Below, piece by piece: positions 23,245 to 35,156 of a stretch of 64,000 nucleotides of DNA (positions within the stretch are counted from its first letter, which is position 1; every line of letters begins with the position of its first letter). The notes beneath the pieces were generated by a model. The model was not told the DNA's origin and made no database searches. It saw only the letters and a list, made by a program, of their open reading frames with translations. Origin of the DNA: Pisaster brevispinus (lineage: Eukaryota; Echinodermata; Asteroidea; Forcipulatida; Asteriidae); NCBI GenBank assembly GCA_023634235.1, contig JAMKCF010000014.1:8092001-8156000 (forward strand), in the 5' to 3' direction. The translations under genes and the position numbers were made by a program.

Positions 23245-23560
23245 TTGAGAGTTGGTTTGCTTGTCCAGAGAGTTTTTAGTTATCGTACTTGAATTCACTG
23301 AGTCAGAGAATAGAAGTTTGTGTTTCTTTATTATGCTGATAGCATGTGACCTGTCACCAAGAAACTCGGACAAAGTTACAGTGAAATCAACAAGACTTTT
23401 TGTAAGAGGTTTGAAAGTTAGGTTGCTTGTCCAGAGAAAAAAATTATATCGTACTTGACTTACACTGAGTCAGAGTGTAAAAGTGTTTCTTAAATATGCT
23501 GACAGCATATATGACCCTGTCGCCATGAAACTTGGACAATTAATACAGGTTTGAGTTTTT
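23245..23560. repeat. Tandem duplication, 166-bp unit x2
   Basis: ttgtccagag occurs at 23261 and 23427, followed both times by atcgtacttga, actgagtcagag, ttatgctga.agcat and gaaact.ggacaa. A diverged direct duplication. Noncoding. Confidence 0.8.
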
Positions 23561-25582
23561 TATATTTTCAAATTCTCTAGTTCATTAGCTTTTGATCGGT
23601 CATAACTGATGAGGCTGAACATGCCCAATAGTCCAGCATTCTCCCACTTATCAGAGTTTTGCTGGCAAAATGTGAGTTAAAACACCTATAGACTAGTCAA
23701 AGTACTTTCCAAGTGGTCTGGTAGGCTTGTTCAGTGTCTGAAACCATCCCTATTAATAATATGAGATATCTGTCAAATCTGTCAGTGTAATAGTAAAACT
23801 TTTTGAAGAAAAGAGAGTAAGCATCATATTCAGTTTGCTAGTTTCTAAGAAGTGTGTCATAAAACAGAAGCGATGAACAAACCTCTTTTTGGTTTTTGAA
23901 TTTTCTGTCAGACCAAAAGGCTGTCCGGCGTCACAAAAACCTTTGCTCAGATGAGTTGCTTTCTGTCATGTTTTACAACGAATCAACTTCCCGTTTGTAA
24001 CCCTCCAGTTTAGCTGTAATCATGTCATCAAAACGTCTCACCTAAAGAGGGTTCAGAGATAAGAAACGTAATGTTCGAGAGCATCATAAAAATGCAGATG
24101 GTCTTTCAAGTACCCCAATAAAAGATTCTAATCAAAAGAAGCAGCTGTAATCATCCAGGATTTATTGCCTCAATTAGCGACAATTGACAAATGACCATAA
24201 AACATCTGTCATCATCTCACAAAGAAACCCCCCCCCCCCCCCCAAAAGGATTTTTTTTTTTTAATGCTCCTGAAAAATATTGTCATGTTATGGTTACACG
24301 CATCACTCATGTTGTTTATCTCCAATTATATATATACTTTTCTTCCCTTCCTTATGCAACTCTGTCACTTTTAAGCAGACAGCAGCTGGACTGCATGATA
24401 TTTTTTTCTCCATGTAGAACTCTCTCACATGCATGAAAACAGTGACATTTCCATCTCGTTGGGGCCGCGCAAATCCCCCAAGAATCCTCTGACAAAGATG
24501 CAATCCGTAGCCCAAAGGGTTCTTTACACCGGGAGTTGAAGAAGAAGATTAACAGAAAACCAACAGTAGCTGAAGATCAAAACATACGATGGTGATGTAT
24601 AAGATGGCGAGTAAGGAGGACAATAAACGCAGACCTTTAAAGGTGCTGGGTTACCTACGGTCAACGGAATAATCCCAGTCCCAATGACGTCGTCCCACAA
24701 AATATAGAGGAATCTTTCCTTTTTTTTCTGCTTTTTTTTCAAGAGTTGTGTGCAAATACAGTTTAAAAGAGCTTTGAGAGAGCTTTTTAATCATGTCCGT
24801 AGAACACTTGCAACTATTAATAAATTCGTCAAAACTTTTGAAAAAGGTGAATAACCCAATGTACTTTGACTTCACTGGAATTGGTCACATTTGGTAATAG
24901 AGAGAGAAAATGCACTACATATCTCCCCCCCCCCCCCAATCCGCACTTTCAGACTGGTTGTTTGGCTGGATGTACACATAGCATAACAAATAGCAGCTGA
25001 CACATGCACAATGATGTCCAATTTACCAGTTTGTTGGTCGTGCACTGTGTAGCCGTAGGGTATCCGAAGTGTACGCAAAGCCAGTCGACATATAACGCCA
25101 GACAGCAGCCAACAGACCCTATCTGGCCAATTTGCTTCCCTTATTCCCTCGAGATTTCCTTTCATAACTTAATCAAGCCAAAAGTACATCCCAACCTAGG
25201 AGTAGACGCCTACACAAACTGTATCCTGCAATTTCCGGTACTTCGTAAAAGAGAGCGTACACAGGAGAGAAGAGGTCTTATGCCCCCCTACCACCCCCCT
25301 CCCCTCGGGCCCTCGTTTTATAGTGCACAACCTACGGGTGCAGCTGTGTGTGCAGTTCTCTTGCCATGATGTGACAAACACAAACATTGCCTGCTGAAAG
25401 AACATGTTTCTCCTATGCAACATTGTCCTGTAATTACTAACCCAGCCTTTCAACATACTCGCAATTCAACAGGCCCAAAATGAACAAGTCCCCCTCCCTC
25501 CTCCCCCACCCCTTCTCTCTCTCTCTCTCTTTCTTCGTTATCGATGTTGTCGGCAGTTATAGTTGTCACCAGCAATTCCATC

Positions 25583-25607
25583 GGGGGGGGGGGGGGGGGG
25601 GGGGGGG
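25583..25607. repeat. Poly-G run, about 24 bases
   Basis: One of the longest of several G or C homopolymers in the window (others near 1370, 4460, 24230, 30825, 44930, 46310). It is preceded by a (CT)n stretch at 25511-25530. The length may be inaccurate in the assembly. Confidence 0.8.
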
Positions 25608-27080
25608 TAATCATGTTAGATCGTTGAATGACCGAATGATGACCCCACGGTGTTGGTGCTTGCTTGCCGTCCATGCGGGGCATGTCCCTCTAGGGGGTTC
25701 AAGCGTATCTTCTTGGAAAGAGATGGGTCACTGACTGGACACACAGTGCAGGGAGATTCCTACTTTACTTGTCCCGATCATGTTACACGTATGATATACA
25801 TTCATATCGTGATTTTATTATAATGCCAAATGAACGGAGTGCTCGGGGGTCTCTGTGGGAATCTCTACTCCATGCTCGCTTTGTGTGCATCAAAATGTAT
25901 TGAAATATCATTTGACTGCAATAAGTGTCTTATTTGAATCAGGATGTGTAAGAACGGAGCAATATTTGTATGGAGTTAGAAAGGAACAGAAAATATCTCA
26001 AACATAATTTTTTTTTAATGATATTTTTCTTCCTGAATGAGATGGTGTTTTGAATGAGATGTGGGATGTACATGTTCGCACAATAGCAAATGTCCTGTAC
26101 ATAATGTGTTAATACTGTTTAGTTTTAATTAAAAGTCAGATTAAAACACAACTGAGTAATTTCATTTCAGTCGTACCGTTCCCTTATCAAGTATGAAATA
26201 GCTCATACATATTTTACCAAATCATATGTATTTATTAAATATTCATAATTCTCATTGTGTAAGAGTGCCCATTGAGTGAGCTTGCATAGCATTATGCGTG
26301 CGAATTGATTGTATTTATAGAGGCATATGACCATGACCGATTGCAAATTTGGACTAATTTTGCCTGATGCGTGCTCATAAGAATAAACCGACCTTCACTC
26401 GCCCATAGTCTTCTCTTTTTATTCACTTAAGTGATTATATTAAAGTTTAATAGATTATGGTCATTTCTGGAGTGTGCCAATAGAATGGCATTGTTGAGAA
26501 TTACCGTAATGTATGGTTTTTCCCAGTGCAAAAAAAATTAAAAATAAATTATAAGGAAGTCCCATATTTGTCTTCATTGCACTCTTGTTAGATATGAACA
26601 AGTCTTCTCTGTATCAATCAATGTATTTTTTATGAATTTAAAAGAAAATTTTTTTTTTTTACAATAAAATAATTTGTTTTGCACTCTTCCCACCACCATA
26701 AGGGAAGCACCTTTTCTCTTATCTTCAAATTTGTTTTTAAAACTGATCTTATTGCATAACCGTTTTTTTAAATAGTTTTTATGTTTTGCTATGTTTCATG
26801 TTATGCCTGATGCTGTATGTTTCATACAAATTCAAATTTAAATTCCCATTGAAAAACATGCCGGAAGTACATGATTAATTTTAAAGCTTTAAATGATTGG
26901 GATGGGTTTAATAAGGTACAGGTTTACATTGTGCATGAATAATATCTCTTGAATATGTGCTGATCTTCCGCATTTTTACACGTACCGCAAACAAAATAAC
27001 CTTTCTGGAAAAAAAAATATAAATAATAAAAGAACCTAAGGGAGTTCCAAAAGGGAGGGTTCTCCCCATGCACAAACTAG

Positions 27081-27157
27081 CGTATCTGGCCGATACGCGC
27101 GAATTGCGTGCCGATACGCGTGAATTTCGGTCGATATGTGCGAATTTCGGCCGATGG
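27081..27157. repeat. 20-21-bp minisatellite, about 3.5 copies
   Basis: Units begin cgatacgcgcgaatt at 27091, cgatacgcgtgaatt at 27112 and cgatatgtgcgaatt at 27132. The array is GC- and CpG-rich compared with its AT-rich surroundings. Confidence 0.75.
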
Positions 27158-27402
27158 AGAGAAAACCTTAAGTTATGCTCCAAATTGCACAGTAGGGCTT
27201 TTAAAACCAAGATAAACACCGAGTAGAAAACATTCCGAAAATGTTGTTTCAATTTAGCGTGCTTCAGCCAAACTTTAAAAAAATTGGGGGCGAACCCTGC
27301 CAAAAGGTGTTGTTAAATTTATCGTGGCCAACTTTCTTAAATCTAGTAAACAGTAAATAATGCATGGCACCAGTCTCAACAATGTGAAGTACATGACATT
27401 TT

Positions 27403-27789
27403 GGCCTGTCATGGCTGAGTGGTCTAGCACACAGACTCAAGCTCTGGTGTTTCTGATCAGCAGAGTGTGGGTTCCAGTCCCGCCCTTGGCACCTGTGTCC
27501 TTGATCGAGGCATCTAACCAGTGTTGCTTCAGTCATTCGGATGGGGCCTAAAGCTGTTGTTTCTTTGTGTTATGTAATGTACAACAACAAAAACAGTACA
27601 CTTATCACTAAGAGGAGGGGCTTGCCTGGTGTGGTTGGCTGCAGATGGTGCCACAGCACCTTGTAAACCATTATACAAGGTGCTGTGAAAAGGGTCTCGT
27701 AATTCAAACATAGCATAGACGTCATCACAGCACTTTGAATCCTGTGGCAAAGGCACTTTAGAAATGACTGCTATTATTATTATTATTAC
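27403..27789 (+). mobile_element. tRNA-Leu-derived SINE, full-length
   Basis: The head is tRNA-Leu-like: ggctgagtggtctagcac (A-box region), cagactcaag, the family insert tctgatcagcagagtg, and gtgggttccagtcccg (B-box region). The body of about 280 bases contains ggatggggcctaaagctg, ggcttgcctggtgtgg and caaggtgctgtgaaa. The element ends in an (ATT)n-type tail at 27771-27789. This is the reference copy for the other SINE entries. Confidence 0.88.
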
Positions 27790-28514
27790 GCCTGGTCCCT
27801 TGTTACAGCTTGAAACAAGGGTTTCATTGTCCTTTATTTTGGTTGTAACAACCGAAATCACCTGTTGCGATTTTTTTTTTTTTTATGTTTTCAGGTACGG
27901 TTTTCTTGAATATGACTTTGTTTCAGACAGAAATATTGGACAGAAGAATGGTTCTGGTATGAACTTCATAATCAGTAAGCTTTCAGACTAAAATTAAACA
28001 ATGATGTTTTTTATCCTTATACCAACCCTGTATTATACCTTTAAACTCACCTCACAATGGGAGGAGATCCCTGGCATGTTGAATTAAGATTGAAATTGCA
28101 TCCCGGGTATGCTCATCCATTAAGAATACATTTTAAATTGATTCCCTTTACATGTATGTTCCATCTCAATTTTGACATCTTTTCCTAAAAATACTTCTAT
28201 ACGTCAAAATCTGTGAATAGCACTTCTTCTTTTAAACCCCGGAGTGGAATCAACGGAAATAATGCTCACTGTTCATCAAGGTCTTAATGATGATGTCAGC
28301 GAGGGTTGTGGCTTGAGTTTGATGGTCAGGGGTTGTTGAGTTTGATTTGCGGTTGAATTAAAGGAATAGCATAAACAAAATGACGTTAGAAATAATTTTA
28401 CAAACAATTTTTTTTTATTTTTTTTAAGATGAACATTTGTTTAAGGCTATCTACCTAGTGCATCATTTCATGTATTCTCCAAAATTATTATATACAAGGC
28501 AGTATTTCTCATCA

Positions 28515-28590
28515 AAGAGCCTAAGCACAAAATGTTGCTTAACGAAAATCTATCCTGCTTACCAGAATAAGGTTAATAGCCAAAAGATTA
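28515..28590. mobile_element. GGGCCC-TIR MITE fragment
   Basis: Contains cctaagcacaaaatgttgc and cttaccagaataaggttaatagcc, the left-half internal words of the family. Both ends are missing. Confidence 0.5.
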
Positions 28591-29180
28591 TAGAGCGCCG
28601 AAGCCGCAAGATGTGGAGCTAGGGCTGAAATGTGAAATGTGCACTGGACGCCATTTCAGAAAGCAACTCTTTTGACGCAGTAATAGATCAGTGCTGCCAA
28701 TGACCATTGCTGTCAATGATTAAACAAAACATTTGCTCACTGAAATGGCGCCCATGAGTCTTTTATGTTCAAACAACAGACAGAGTTCCAGTTTGTCAGA
28801 CACCTCCTCTCCCCCCCCCCCCAGCTGTAAACGCTGTGGTGATATATAATTTTTTGAAAATGAATTATGTGTGTGCGTGTAATCTCCATAAAGCCTATGC
28901 TTTACCATCCCTTATAGGAACAGTACATTGTTGGCTTTCGGAAATAATTTTTCCTTCCACTAGTTTTCAACAAAGATGCCAAGCCACTAACCTCTTAAGA
29001 ATATTTTCAAATTTTATTGTCACATTTTAGTGAAACGATGATAAAAATTGTTAATGTTTTGTGAGGGATTTTTGTACTTTTATTCTAAAAAGTATATGCA
29101 GCTATCAAAGATAGTTTGAGAGTGGGTCTGCAAATTCTGTTTTCTCGGTTTGTGACGTTATATCAGACGGAAACGTTTCA

Positions 29181-30467
29181 CAATGAGCCATTTGCGAGTT
29201 AGATTTGAATAATGTCTGGCACAATCACTACTTAAATTTGAATTCCTCAGACTTAACTATAGAGACAGTCGCTATGTCACACGGTTGGGGGCAAGCTTTT
29301 GTATAGCAACCTCCAGATGAGCAAACCCTGGTACCATTGTGCCATACATATTCATTCAGAATTGTGTATGGGGGGTTCCCCGTCTGTTACGTAACTACGC
29401 AATAGCTTCCCCCTGAACCATGAGGCATAGCGACTAAGCCTGTGACGGTTACACGGTTACACGGTTAACCGACCGATTATTCGGTTACACGTTTACGTTT
29501 TTTCGGTTCGGGTAACCGTAAAACCAGTTCTAAAAATGGTGCTTTGTTGAAATTAGTAAATCTGTAAATGTTTTAGACCGCAAGTCGCGATCTTCTATTC
29601 TCCCGTCAGTTCTTATTTATTTTTTTCGTCGAGCGTGAGCGTAAACATGTCAGATCTTCGAGGTGCGCCGCGAATAATAGTTTTGGTCTTCATGTTTTGT
29701 CTACGAAAATAACCACAGAGGGGACCCTGGTAAGTGGCAGACAATAGAGGCAAGATAAGTCTTAAGAAAATCTTGGACAGGTTTGGCCCATTGAGAGTGC
29801 GCGCTTTCAATAGCGGGTTCACCATCAAAGGAAACTATCTTAGCTACATTGTAGATAAAGGCGGCTTCCACAAAGGAAGCGGATTTAGAAATATTATACA
29901 TAACATAACGGGGTTAAACGGTGGGAGAGAGCACGCTGGCTGCTTCTTGACCTGTCACCGCTGGCTGCTTCTGGACCTATCACTGCTCATGTACTGTAAC
30001 CACTCATATCCAATCAGCACCGTCGAGTAATCAGGTTTGGTGTCGGTCACCTGTCAGGTCACGTGTTGCGTCATGTCGGCTTTCTTGTTGCGGTTGCGCC
30101 AAGCCTGTGCAGTATGCCAGTGCGGCGGCTTAAAAATGCACTTTATTGATAAAGAAACACGGACACTTGAATGACAAAGATTGTTAATTTCACTGGATAC
30201 AATTTCACCTACAAGTAAGTTTCCATTATGTGATTCATCCCCGACGAAAATCCATTCGATGGCAGTGAACATCGTGCTCTTTTTTCAATTTTTTTGAACT
30301 CCATTTTTTCCCGAAACGGTTACACGGTTACAAAAAAAAACGTTTACGCACAGCCTTAATAGCGACTGTTTCTATAGTCTGGGGGATTCAGATTTGAGCG
30401 GTAAGTTGTGACTAAAGCAAGTCAATGTACCAGACATTCAAATCTAAATCGCAAATACGGCTCATTG
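29181..30467. mobile_element. Inverted-repeat element (outer), split by a hAT-like insertion
   Basis: The left arm (29181-29285, starting caatgagcc and ending agacagtcgctat) and the right arm (30359-30467, starting atagcgactgtttctatag and ending ggctcattg) are inverted copies. Shared words include gcgagttagatttgaat, atgtctgg and agacttaactatag. The original element would be about 360 bp; it was later opened by the element at 29435-30358. A single arm of the same family lies at 60160-60300. Noncoding. Confidence 0.8.
29435..30358. mobile_element. hAT-like nonautonomous transposon, 924 bp, 8-bp TSD
   Basis: Flanked by the exact 8-base direct repeat atagcgac (29427-29434 and 30359-30366). The ends are taagcctgtgacgg and the complement of cgcacagcctta, a 10-base terminal inverted repeat with one mismatch (TAAG[C/G]CTGTG). 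Just inside are clustered ggttacacggtta copies on both ends, as expected for subterminal transposase sites. Eight-base duplications with T(A)AG..TG-type ends are typical of the hAT superfamily. The interior encodes no recognisable transposase, so it would need one supplied in trans. Confidence 0.85.
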
Positions 30468-31374
30468 GAACTGATATACAATCACATGTCTTCCAGACTG
30501 AAACTAATTGTTTTGTTTTTGTCAAAGATTACCGATCCTTGATATTGCCTTTAAAGCGTAAAACGCAAGCACGCCGACTTGACTACGAACCCGGCTGTGT
30601 CCGTAATCCATAATTCTGTAACCGATATTCTGTTTCCAAGGAAGTATTTTGCGGCGAGCTTTACTTCATAACTTCAGTGATATGGGAGATGGATTCAGCA
30701 CATGTCACTCACTTAGAAAACAAGTTTTTTTTATAGGTATCCCAGATGAGTTGTACAAATAGAAAAATCCAGGCCATGATTTTCGGGATCCAGCTGATCA
30801 AGGGTCTGCACATTGGAAAGGGGGGGGGGGGGGTGGGAAAGACCTTTATATCAAAGTTTCCATTTATACATTTGAAAACTCGCTGGAAGAAACAGTTGCT
30901 GTAAATTTTGATTCCTTGGAGAAATAAATCTGCAGTAGACTCCAATTTTTGTTAAAATGATAACTGAATTTTGGGCAAACTTTGAAATGTTTTCTTGCAA
31001 GCTAAACTTTAAAGTTACTTTTAAGGGAGACGATAAATTATGTTTTCCAAAATGCTAAAAACACCCATTTTTAAAGGTGTTCATGATTTGGTGTTTGATG
31101 GTTTGACGATTTTGAAAGTGTGCTCTTCCCAAAAGCTATTTGGCACAACCTCTTTAACATGGTGGGGATTTTATTTACAAGGTTGTGTAAATTATTGCAT
31201 TAGCTGTGTCATTTGACTCCTTAGTAACGCAAAATATGCAAAACCTTAATTCCTCTCCGCTAAGCTAGAAAACGTGACAGTTTCTTACAATGTCTGCATT
31301 GTGTAGTCGTTGGTTTAATTTCAAAGAGTGTAATTGCAACTCTGCACACTGCAGAGTCATGGTCTGGGAGCAAG

Positions 31375-31485
31375 GCCCAATTTCTTATCCTTAGCAAAAA
31401 CAGGTTACTAGCCAAAATGCCATATGCTTGTGGCTGGTCCCACAATGATTCTTGCTTAACGGTTAATTTAACTGAGCAGTATTTT
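31375..31485. mobile_element. GGGCCC-TIR MITE, diverged copy
   Basis: Starts gcccaatttcttatcctta and contains caggttactagccaaaatgcc and tgtggctggtccc in family order. The right end is diverged. Confidence 0.5.
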
Positions 31486-32029
31486 CATTTACTTCTACAA
31501 TAACTACTATTTTGCATTTGAAATACAAGTATCTCAGAGAGGTATGTAAAGAATGTTACAAGAGCAAATTATTTAGTTATTTTAGCACATTTTGGCTTCA
31601 TATACATTGTAGAACCTGTTATATGTAGGTTCTATACACATTTAAAGCCAATAACTAATGTTTTGTATACACTACACGTCCATCAAATTTGGTGTAAAGA
31701 GTTTTGTCACACAGTAAACCATTAAATTATTTCATCAATTTGTTGTAAATTGTATTATTTAGCTTGTTGGCATGGAAATGCCATAAGGCATACAGATTTC
31801 TATCTACAAGGTATAGAGGGCACTGTTTGGGTTTACCTGTGATCCTGTTTGTGACCAATGGAGGGCTCCCTTTAACTCTTCATCATTGAAATTTTCCCCT
31901 TTTTGCCAGAGAACATCAGCTTCTTTTTCTATGGACAAAAGAGGGCGCTATTGATCATTTTCATTATCTGTTGCTTCAACCAATAATGAACTTCCATGCA
32001 TGAGTCAAACATACACATATTGCTTTTAG

Positions 32030-32228
32030 GGATAGTCAAACTATCTCAATTGAGATATACTGTTTTGTGTGTATTGATTTTGTCTGTCAAAATATCTCAA
32101 TTGGGATATATCGGTTTGCTCTGATTGGGTCTGTCAATTTATCCCTATTGGGATTTACTGTTTAGTATACCCTGATTTGAGTCTTACAAACTACCCCAAT
32201 TGGGATACTGGTTTGTGTGCTCTGATTT
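32030..32228. repeat. 148-bp satellite, left part
   Basis: Sub-units of about 49 bases are centred on atctcaattgggatatat, atccctattgggatttact and accccaattgggatactgg, each followed by a tctgatt-type spacer. The same three sub-units in the same order resume after the insertion at 34007. The array is cut inside a unit after ctctgattt. Confidence 0.88.
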
Positions 32229-34006
32229 GTGACCGGCTCTGCAAAAATGGCCCTTATGTCGCAAAAAATCATTCTGGAGTTAGATACATGGATGGAAAGG
32301 TCATTCTCTAAGCTTTAATTTGGTGTATTTTAGAAGTCTGTAGCATTTTGCAATCCAGAGTTATACTCTAATTTGCGTACAAATAATTGCCATTTTTGTC
32401 AAAATAGGTTATGGAGAAACAGCCTTTTAAACTTTACAGTGTATTTTAAAGTATTTTAATACCAAGTTCTTGTGAAAGTCCCTAGCAACGAGTACGTTTC
32501 CGTTAGACTATTCGTCTGAAAATTTCACCAAGTGTTTGTTATGACTTTATAAGTACAAAATATTTTGCGTTTCATTTAATGCACTATATCGCTATTTTTT
32601 TAAAATTAATTTGCATACTGTGCTATTTCTTATCATTTTTGCAAATTTTAAAATAACAAACACACACTTGAGAATTATTTTGAAGAGTTTAGACCTTTTT
32701 TGGTGAATTTAGCTTTTTCTTAAAATTAAACAAATGAACACTGGCTATTTAAACCCTATGAATTAAAATTGTGTATTTTTTGTGAAAACAAGAGCTTTTT
32801 GGAAAAAAAAAATTTCATTTTTTTTTTTTTTTTTTGACTATCAGCTTGAGTTGTTTAATAAAACTCCTAAATGAGCCCGCTTTTCAGGATTAAAACTATT
32901 TTGGGGCTAAGTTTTTGTAAAAAAAATATAAAGTTTACAAATGTAATATTTCCTTCTAATAAATCTAACGCAGTCAACATGGTTTGCCTTCTACTAAGAT
33001 CGAACTTGAGTTAATTAATAAATTTTGAAATCATCTTTGGGTTAACATTTTGCTGTCAGGGTCGATCTTTTCGTTATCTCCTGCTGAAAATGGCGCTGTG
33101 GAATCAGATTCCGAATCGTTTTCTGATTCAACATCGTCATTTTCACATCGGAAGTTAACAAAGAAATCTTCCGTTCCACCATTGTTCCACGAAACCAATC
33201 GTGTCTTTCTCCTTACGGAGATCATTCAAAGCTTCAGCCAGACACTGATTCTTCAAACCCATACTTAAGCAAATAATTAACGAAACAGTATAGAAAACCT
33301 GTTGCTTAAAACAAGATATGTTGGCTAAAATTGTAAATAATTATGAAAATATTTTCGCTCGGAGCAAGAGAAGTTAGTTGAGTTGGACAGAATCGACAGG
33401 TATTGCGCTGTGTTTTCGCGTGGCACGCACTCTATAAACAGTCACATGGCAGTCACCTGACAATGAATAAACAACCAATCCCATTCACGGCGCATGCGCG
33501 CACTCGACCGTGCGCCCATTGTCCAATCGTTGCACTACACTGTATACACGTGACCGAAAAGATCCACGCTCCTAGTAACAAGCGCCCTTTGTATACGTGT
33601 CAGAAATTAACCTGCCTTGGTTTTGCATTTGACCTTTTACCTTTTGTATGTCCACATACAGAAAGGCAACGTCCTCAGCTTTCAGATGATACCAAATTTA
33701 TAATAGGGGGGTTCCAAATAATGTGCTGCCAGATGTGTAAAATGACGCAACTTTCCACCGAAACCGCGGACACCGATTGCGCAAACCACCAACAAAACGT
33801 ACACAAAACACGGTTTTTTTCATCTTTATTGGTCAAAATAAACATTCAATCTTACAAATTATGAAAGTGTGGATATCAACGATGTCAAAAAAGGGATAAT
33901 AAAAAAATCACACCAATGAAAAATTTATCACCCTTTCAACATTGACGAGCCCATTACGTGAAAAGGCATAGCGCGACTTACGGGCCTTTTTTGCAGAGCG
34001 GGTCAC
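32229..34006. mobile_element. 1778-bp TIR element inserted in the satellite
   Basis: The 34-base terminal inverted repeats agree at 30 positions (gtgacc[g/c]gctctgcaaaaa...ggccc...gtcgc). They are flanked by the direct repeat ATTT (32225-32228 and 34007-34010). Removing the element and one ATTT restores a continuous satellite unit. The interior has an acidic Ser/Asp/Glu-rich open frame on the minus strand (33031-33225) and a 153-residue open frame on the plus strand (33403-33864), neither recognisable as transposase. Several TIR superfamilies make 4-base duplications (for example Chapaev, Sola, Ginger), so I leave the class open. It is probably nonautonomous or decayed. Confidence 0.85.
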
Positions 34007-34345
34007 ATTTGGTCTGTTAATTTATCCCAATTGGGATATATCGGTTTGCTCTGATTGGGTCTGTCAATTTATCCCTATCGGGATTTACTGTTTTGTGTAC
34101 CCTGATTTGAGTCTTTCAAACTACCCCAATTGGGATACTGGTTTGTGTGCTCTGATTTGGTCCGTTAATTTATCCCAATTGGGATATATCGGTTTGCTCT
34201 GATTGGGTCTGTCAATTTATCCCTATCGGGATTTACTGTTTTGTGTACCCTGATTTGAGTCTTTCAAACTACCCCAATGGGCAACCTTTGGGCAACCTGA
34301 CTGGGCCAACTATCCCAATTGGGATATTTGTTGTCCTGTACTCCC
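34007..34345. repeat. 148-bp satellite, right part
   Basis: t[c/t]tgttaatttatcccaatt at 34013 recurs at 34161, a 148-base period made of three related ~49-base sub-units. The last unit decays around 34275-34345. The palindromic core tcccaattgggat resembles the core of the 110-bp array at 16292-16745. Confidence 0.9.
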
Positions 34346-34881
34346 TGATTTGAACTATTTCCTTCCAGTGAAGATGAGTGGTCTCCAATTGGGAATCTCT
34401 CATTTTGGCAACACTTGTGGCTATAATTTTCGACCCAACTTTTCAGACGTCTTGTGTAAATGGAGTCATGTGTTGTTTACACTTTTAGCTTGTTTTTATT
34501 CATTCGTCATTCATGTACATTACATGTATATCAATAACTTTTTTAATGATTTGCATGCAAAGTGTTTGTTAAGAAAGACTAATTCTTTGCTGCATAATTG
34601 CTATTTCTCTGGATAAGTTGGTATTGGTTTGAACTTTATACTCAGTAAGCTTTCAGCTTGAAACAATACCCCCCCCCCAATAACTACCACTCCTGTCCTG
34701 TGTTTTTAAGCAGAAAATGAAAATATTTGGGAAGCAAGAGAAGGCGCATGTAGGTAGACCCTCCCCTCCTCGTTGATAACTTCAAACCCAACCCTGCCCA
34801 GGGTCTTAGATCATCTCTTAAACCCACGTCATGTTCTCAATATTATTATAAACTATTCTGTTTTGATTTCTTATTTTACAG

Positions 34882-34944
34882 AGATGGAGGAGGCGGTACT
34901 TCAAGCTGAAAGGGAGGAATCTTTATTATGCCAAAGAAAGCACA
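34882..34944 (+). CDS. DGKH: Diacylglycerol kinase, PH-domain exon 2
   Basis: Twenty-one codons, RWRRRYFKLKGRNLYYAKES followed by T. In the family this is the (W)(K/R)(K/R)RYFKLRGRTLYYAK segment covering PH strands 2-3, with basic residues that line the phosphoinositide side. The acceptor is tttacag, the donor aca/gtaagg, phase 0 on both sides. It joins SSFQ upstream and SHIFEEVDL downstream without a gap relative to vertebrate DGK-eta. The open frame continues past the donor only by chance. Confidence 0.93.
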
Positions 34945-35058
34945 GTAAGGAAGTATTACTGCAAATATATATCAGCCCCCCCCCTGCCCACCTCCCAAAA
35001 ACCCAAACCAACAATGACGCATCAACTGAAATTTTGTCAGCCGTTAGGATAAGCATGG

Positions 35059-35156
35059 CATGTCATGGCGGAATGGTGAAGTGCACTGGACCCAAACTCT
35101 GGTGTTTCTGATCAGCAGAGTGTGGGTTTGAGTTTCGTTATTGACACTTGGGTCAG
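35059..35156 (+). mobile_element. tRNA-Leu SINE head fragment
   Basis: tgtcatggcggaatggtgaa (A-box region), caaactctggtgtttctgat, cagcagagtgtgggtttgag (B-box region) and ttgacacttgg follow the family order. The rest is missing because MITE sequence begins immediately after. Confidence 0.75.

Larger units (their letters stand above)
16954..34881 (+). other. Intron of the diacylglycerol kinase gene, 17.9 kb
   Basis: Bounded by gtaagt and a ttattttacag acceptor. It holds the repeats listed separately: SINEs, foldback and hAT-like MITEs, a nested transposon pair, and a satellite split by a TIR element. Outside these I see no gene. Unannotated parts (about 22000-27000 apart from the listed duplications) are AT-rich single-copy-looking DNA with poly-C/poly-G runs. 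Confidence 0.88.

Noticed and set aside
33403..33864. 153-residue plus-strand open frame
   Set aside because: Inside the 1778-bp TIR element; many His/Cys but no recognisable zinc-finger or transposase pattern, so not called as a gene.
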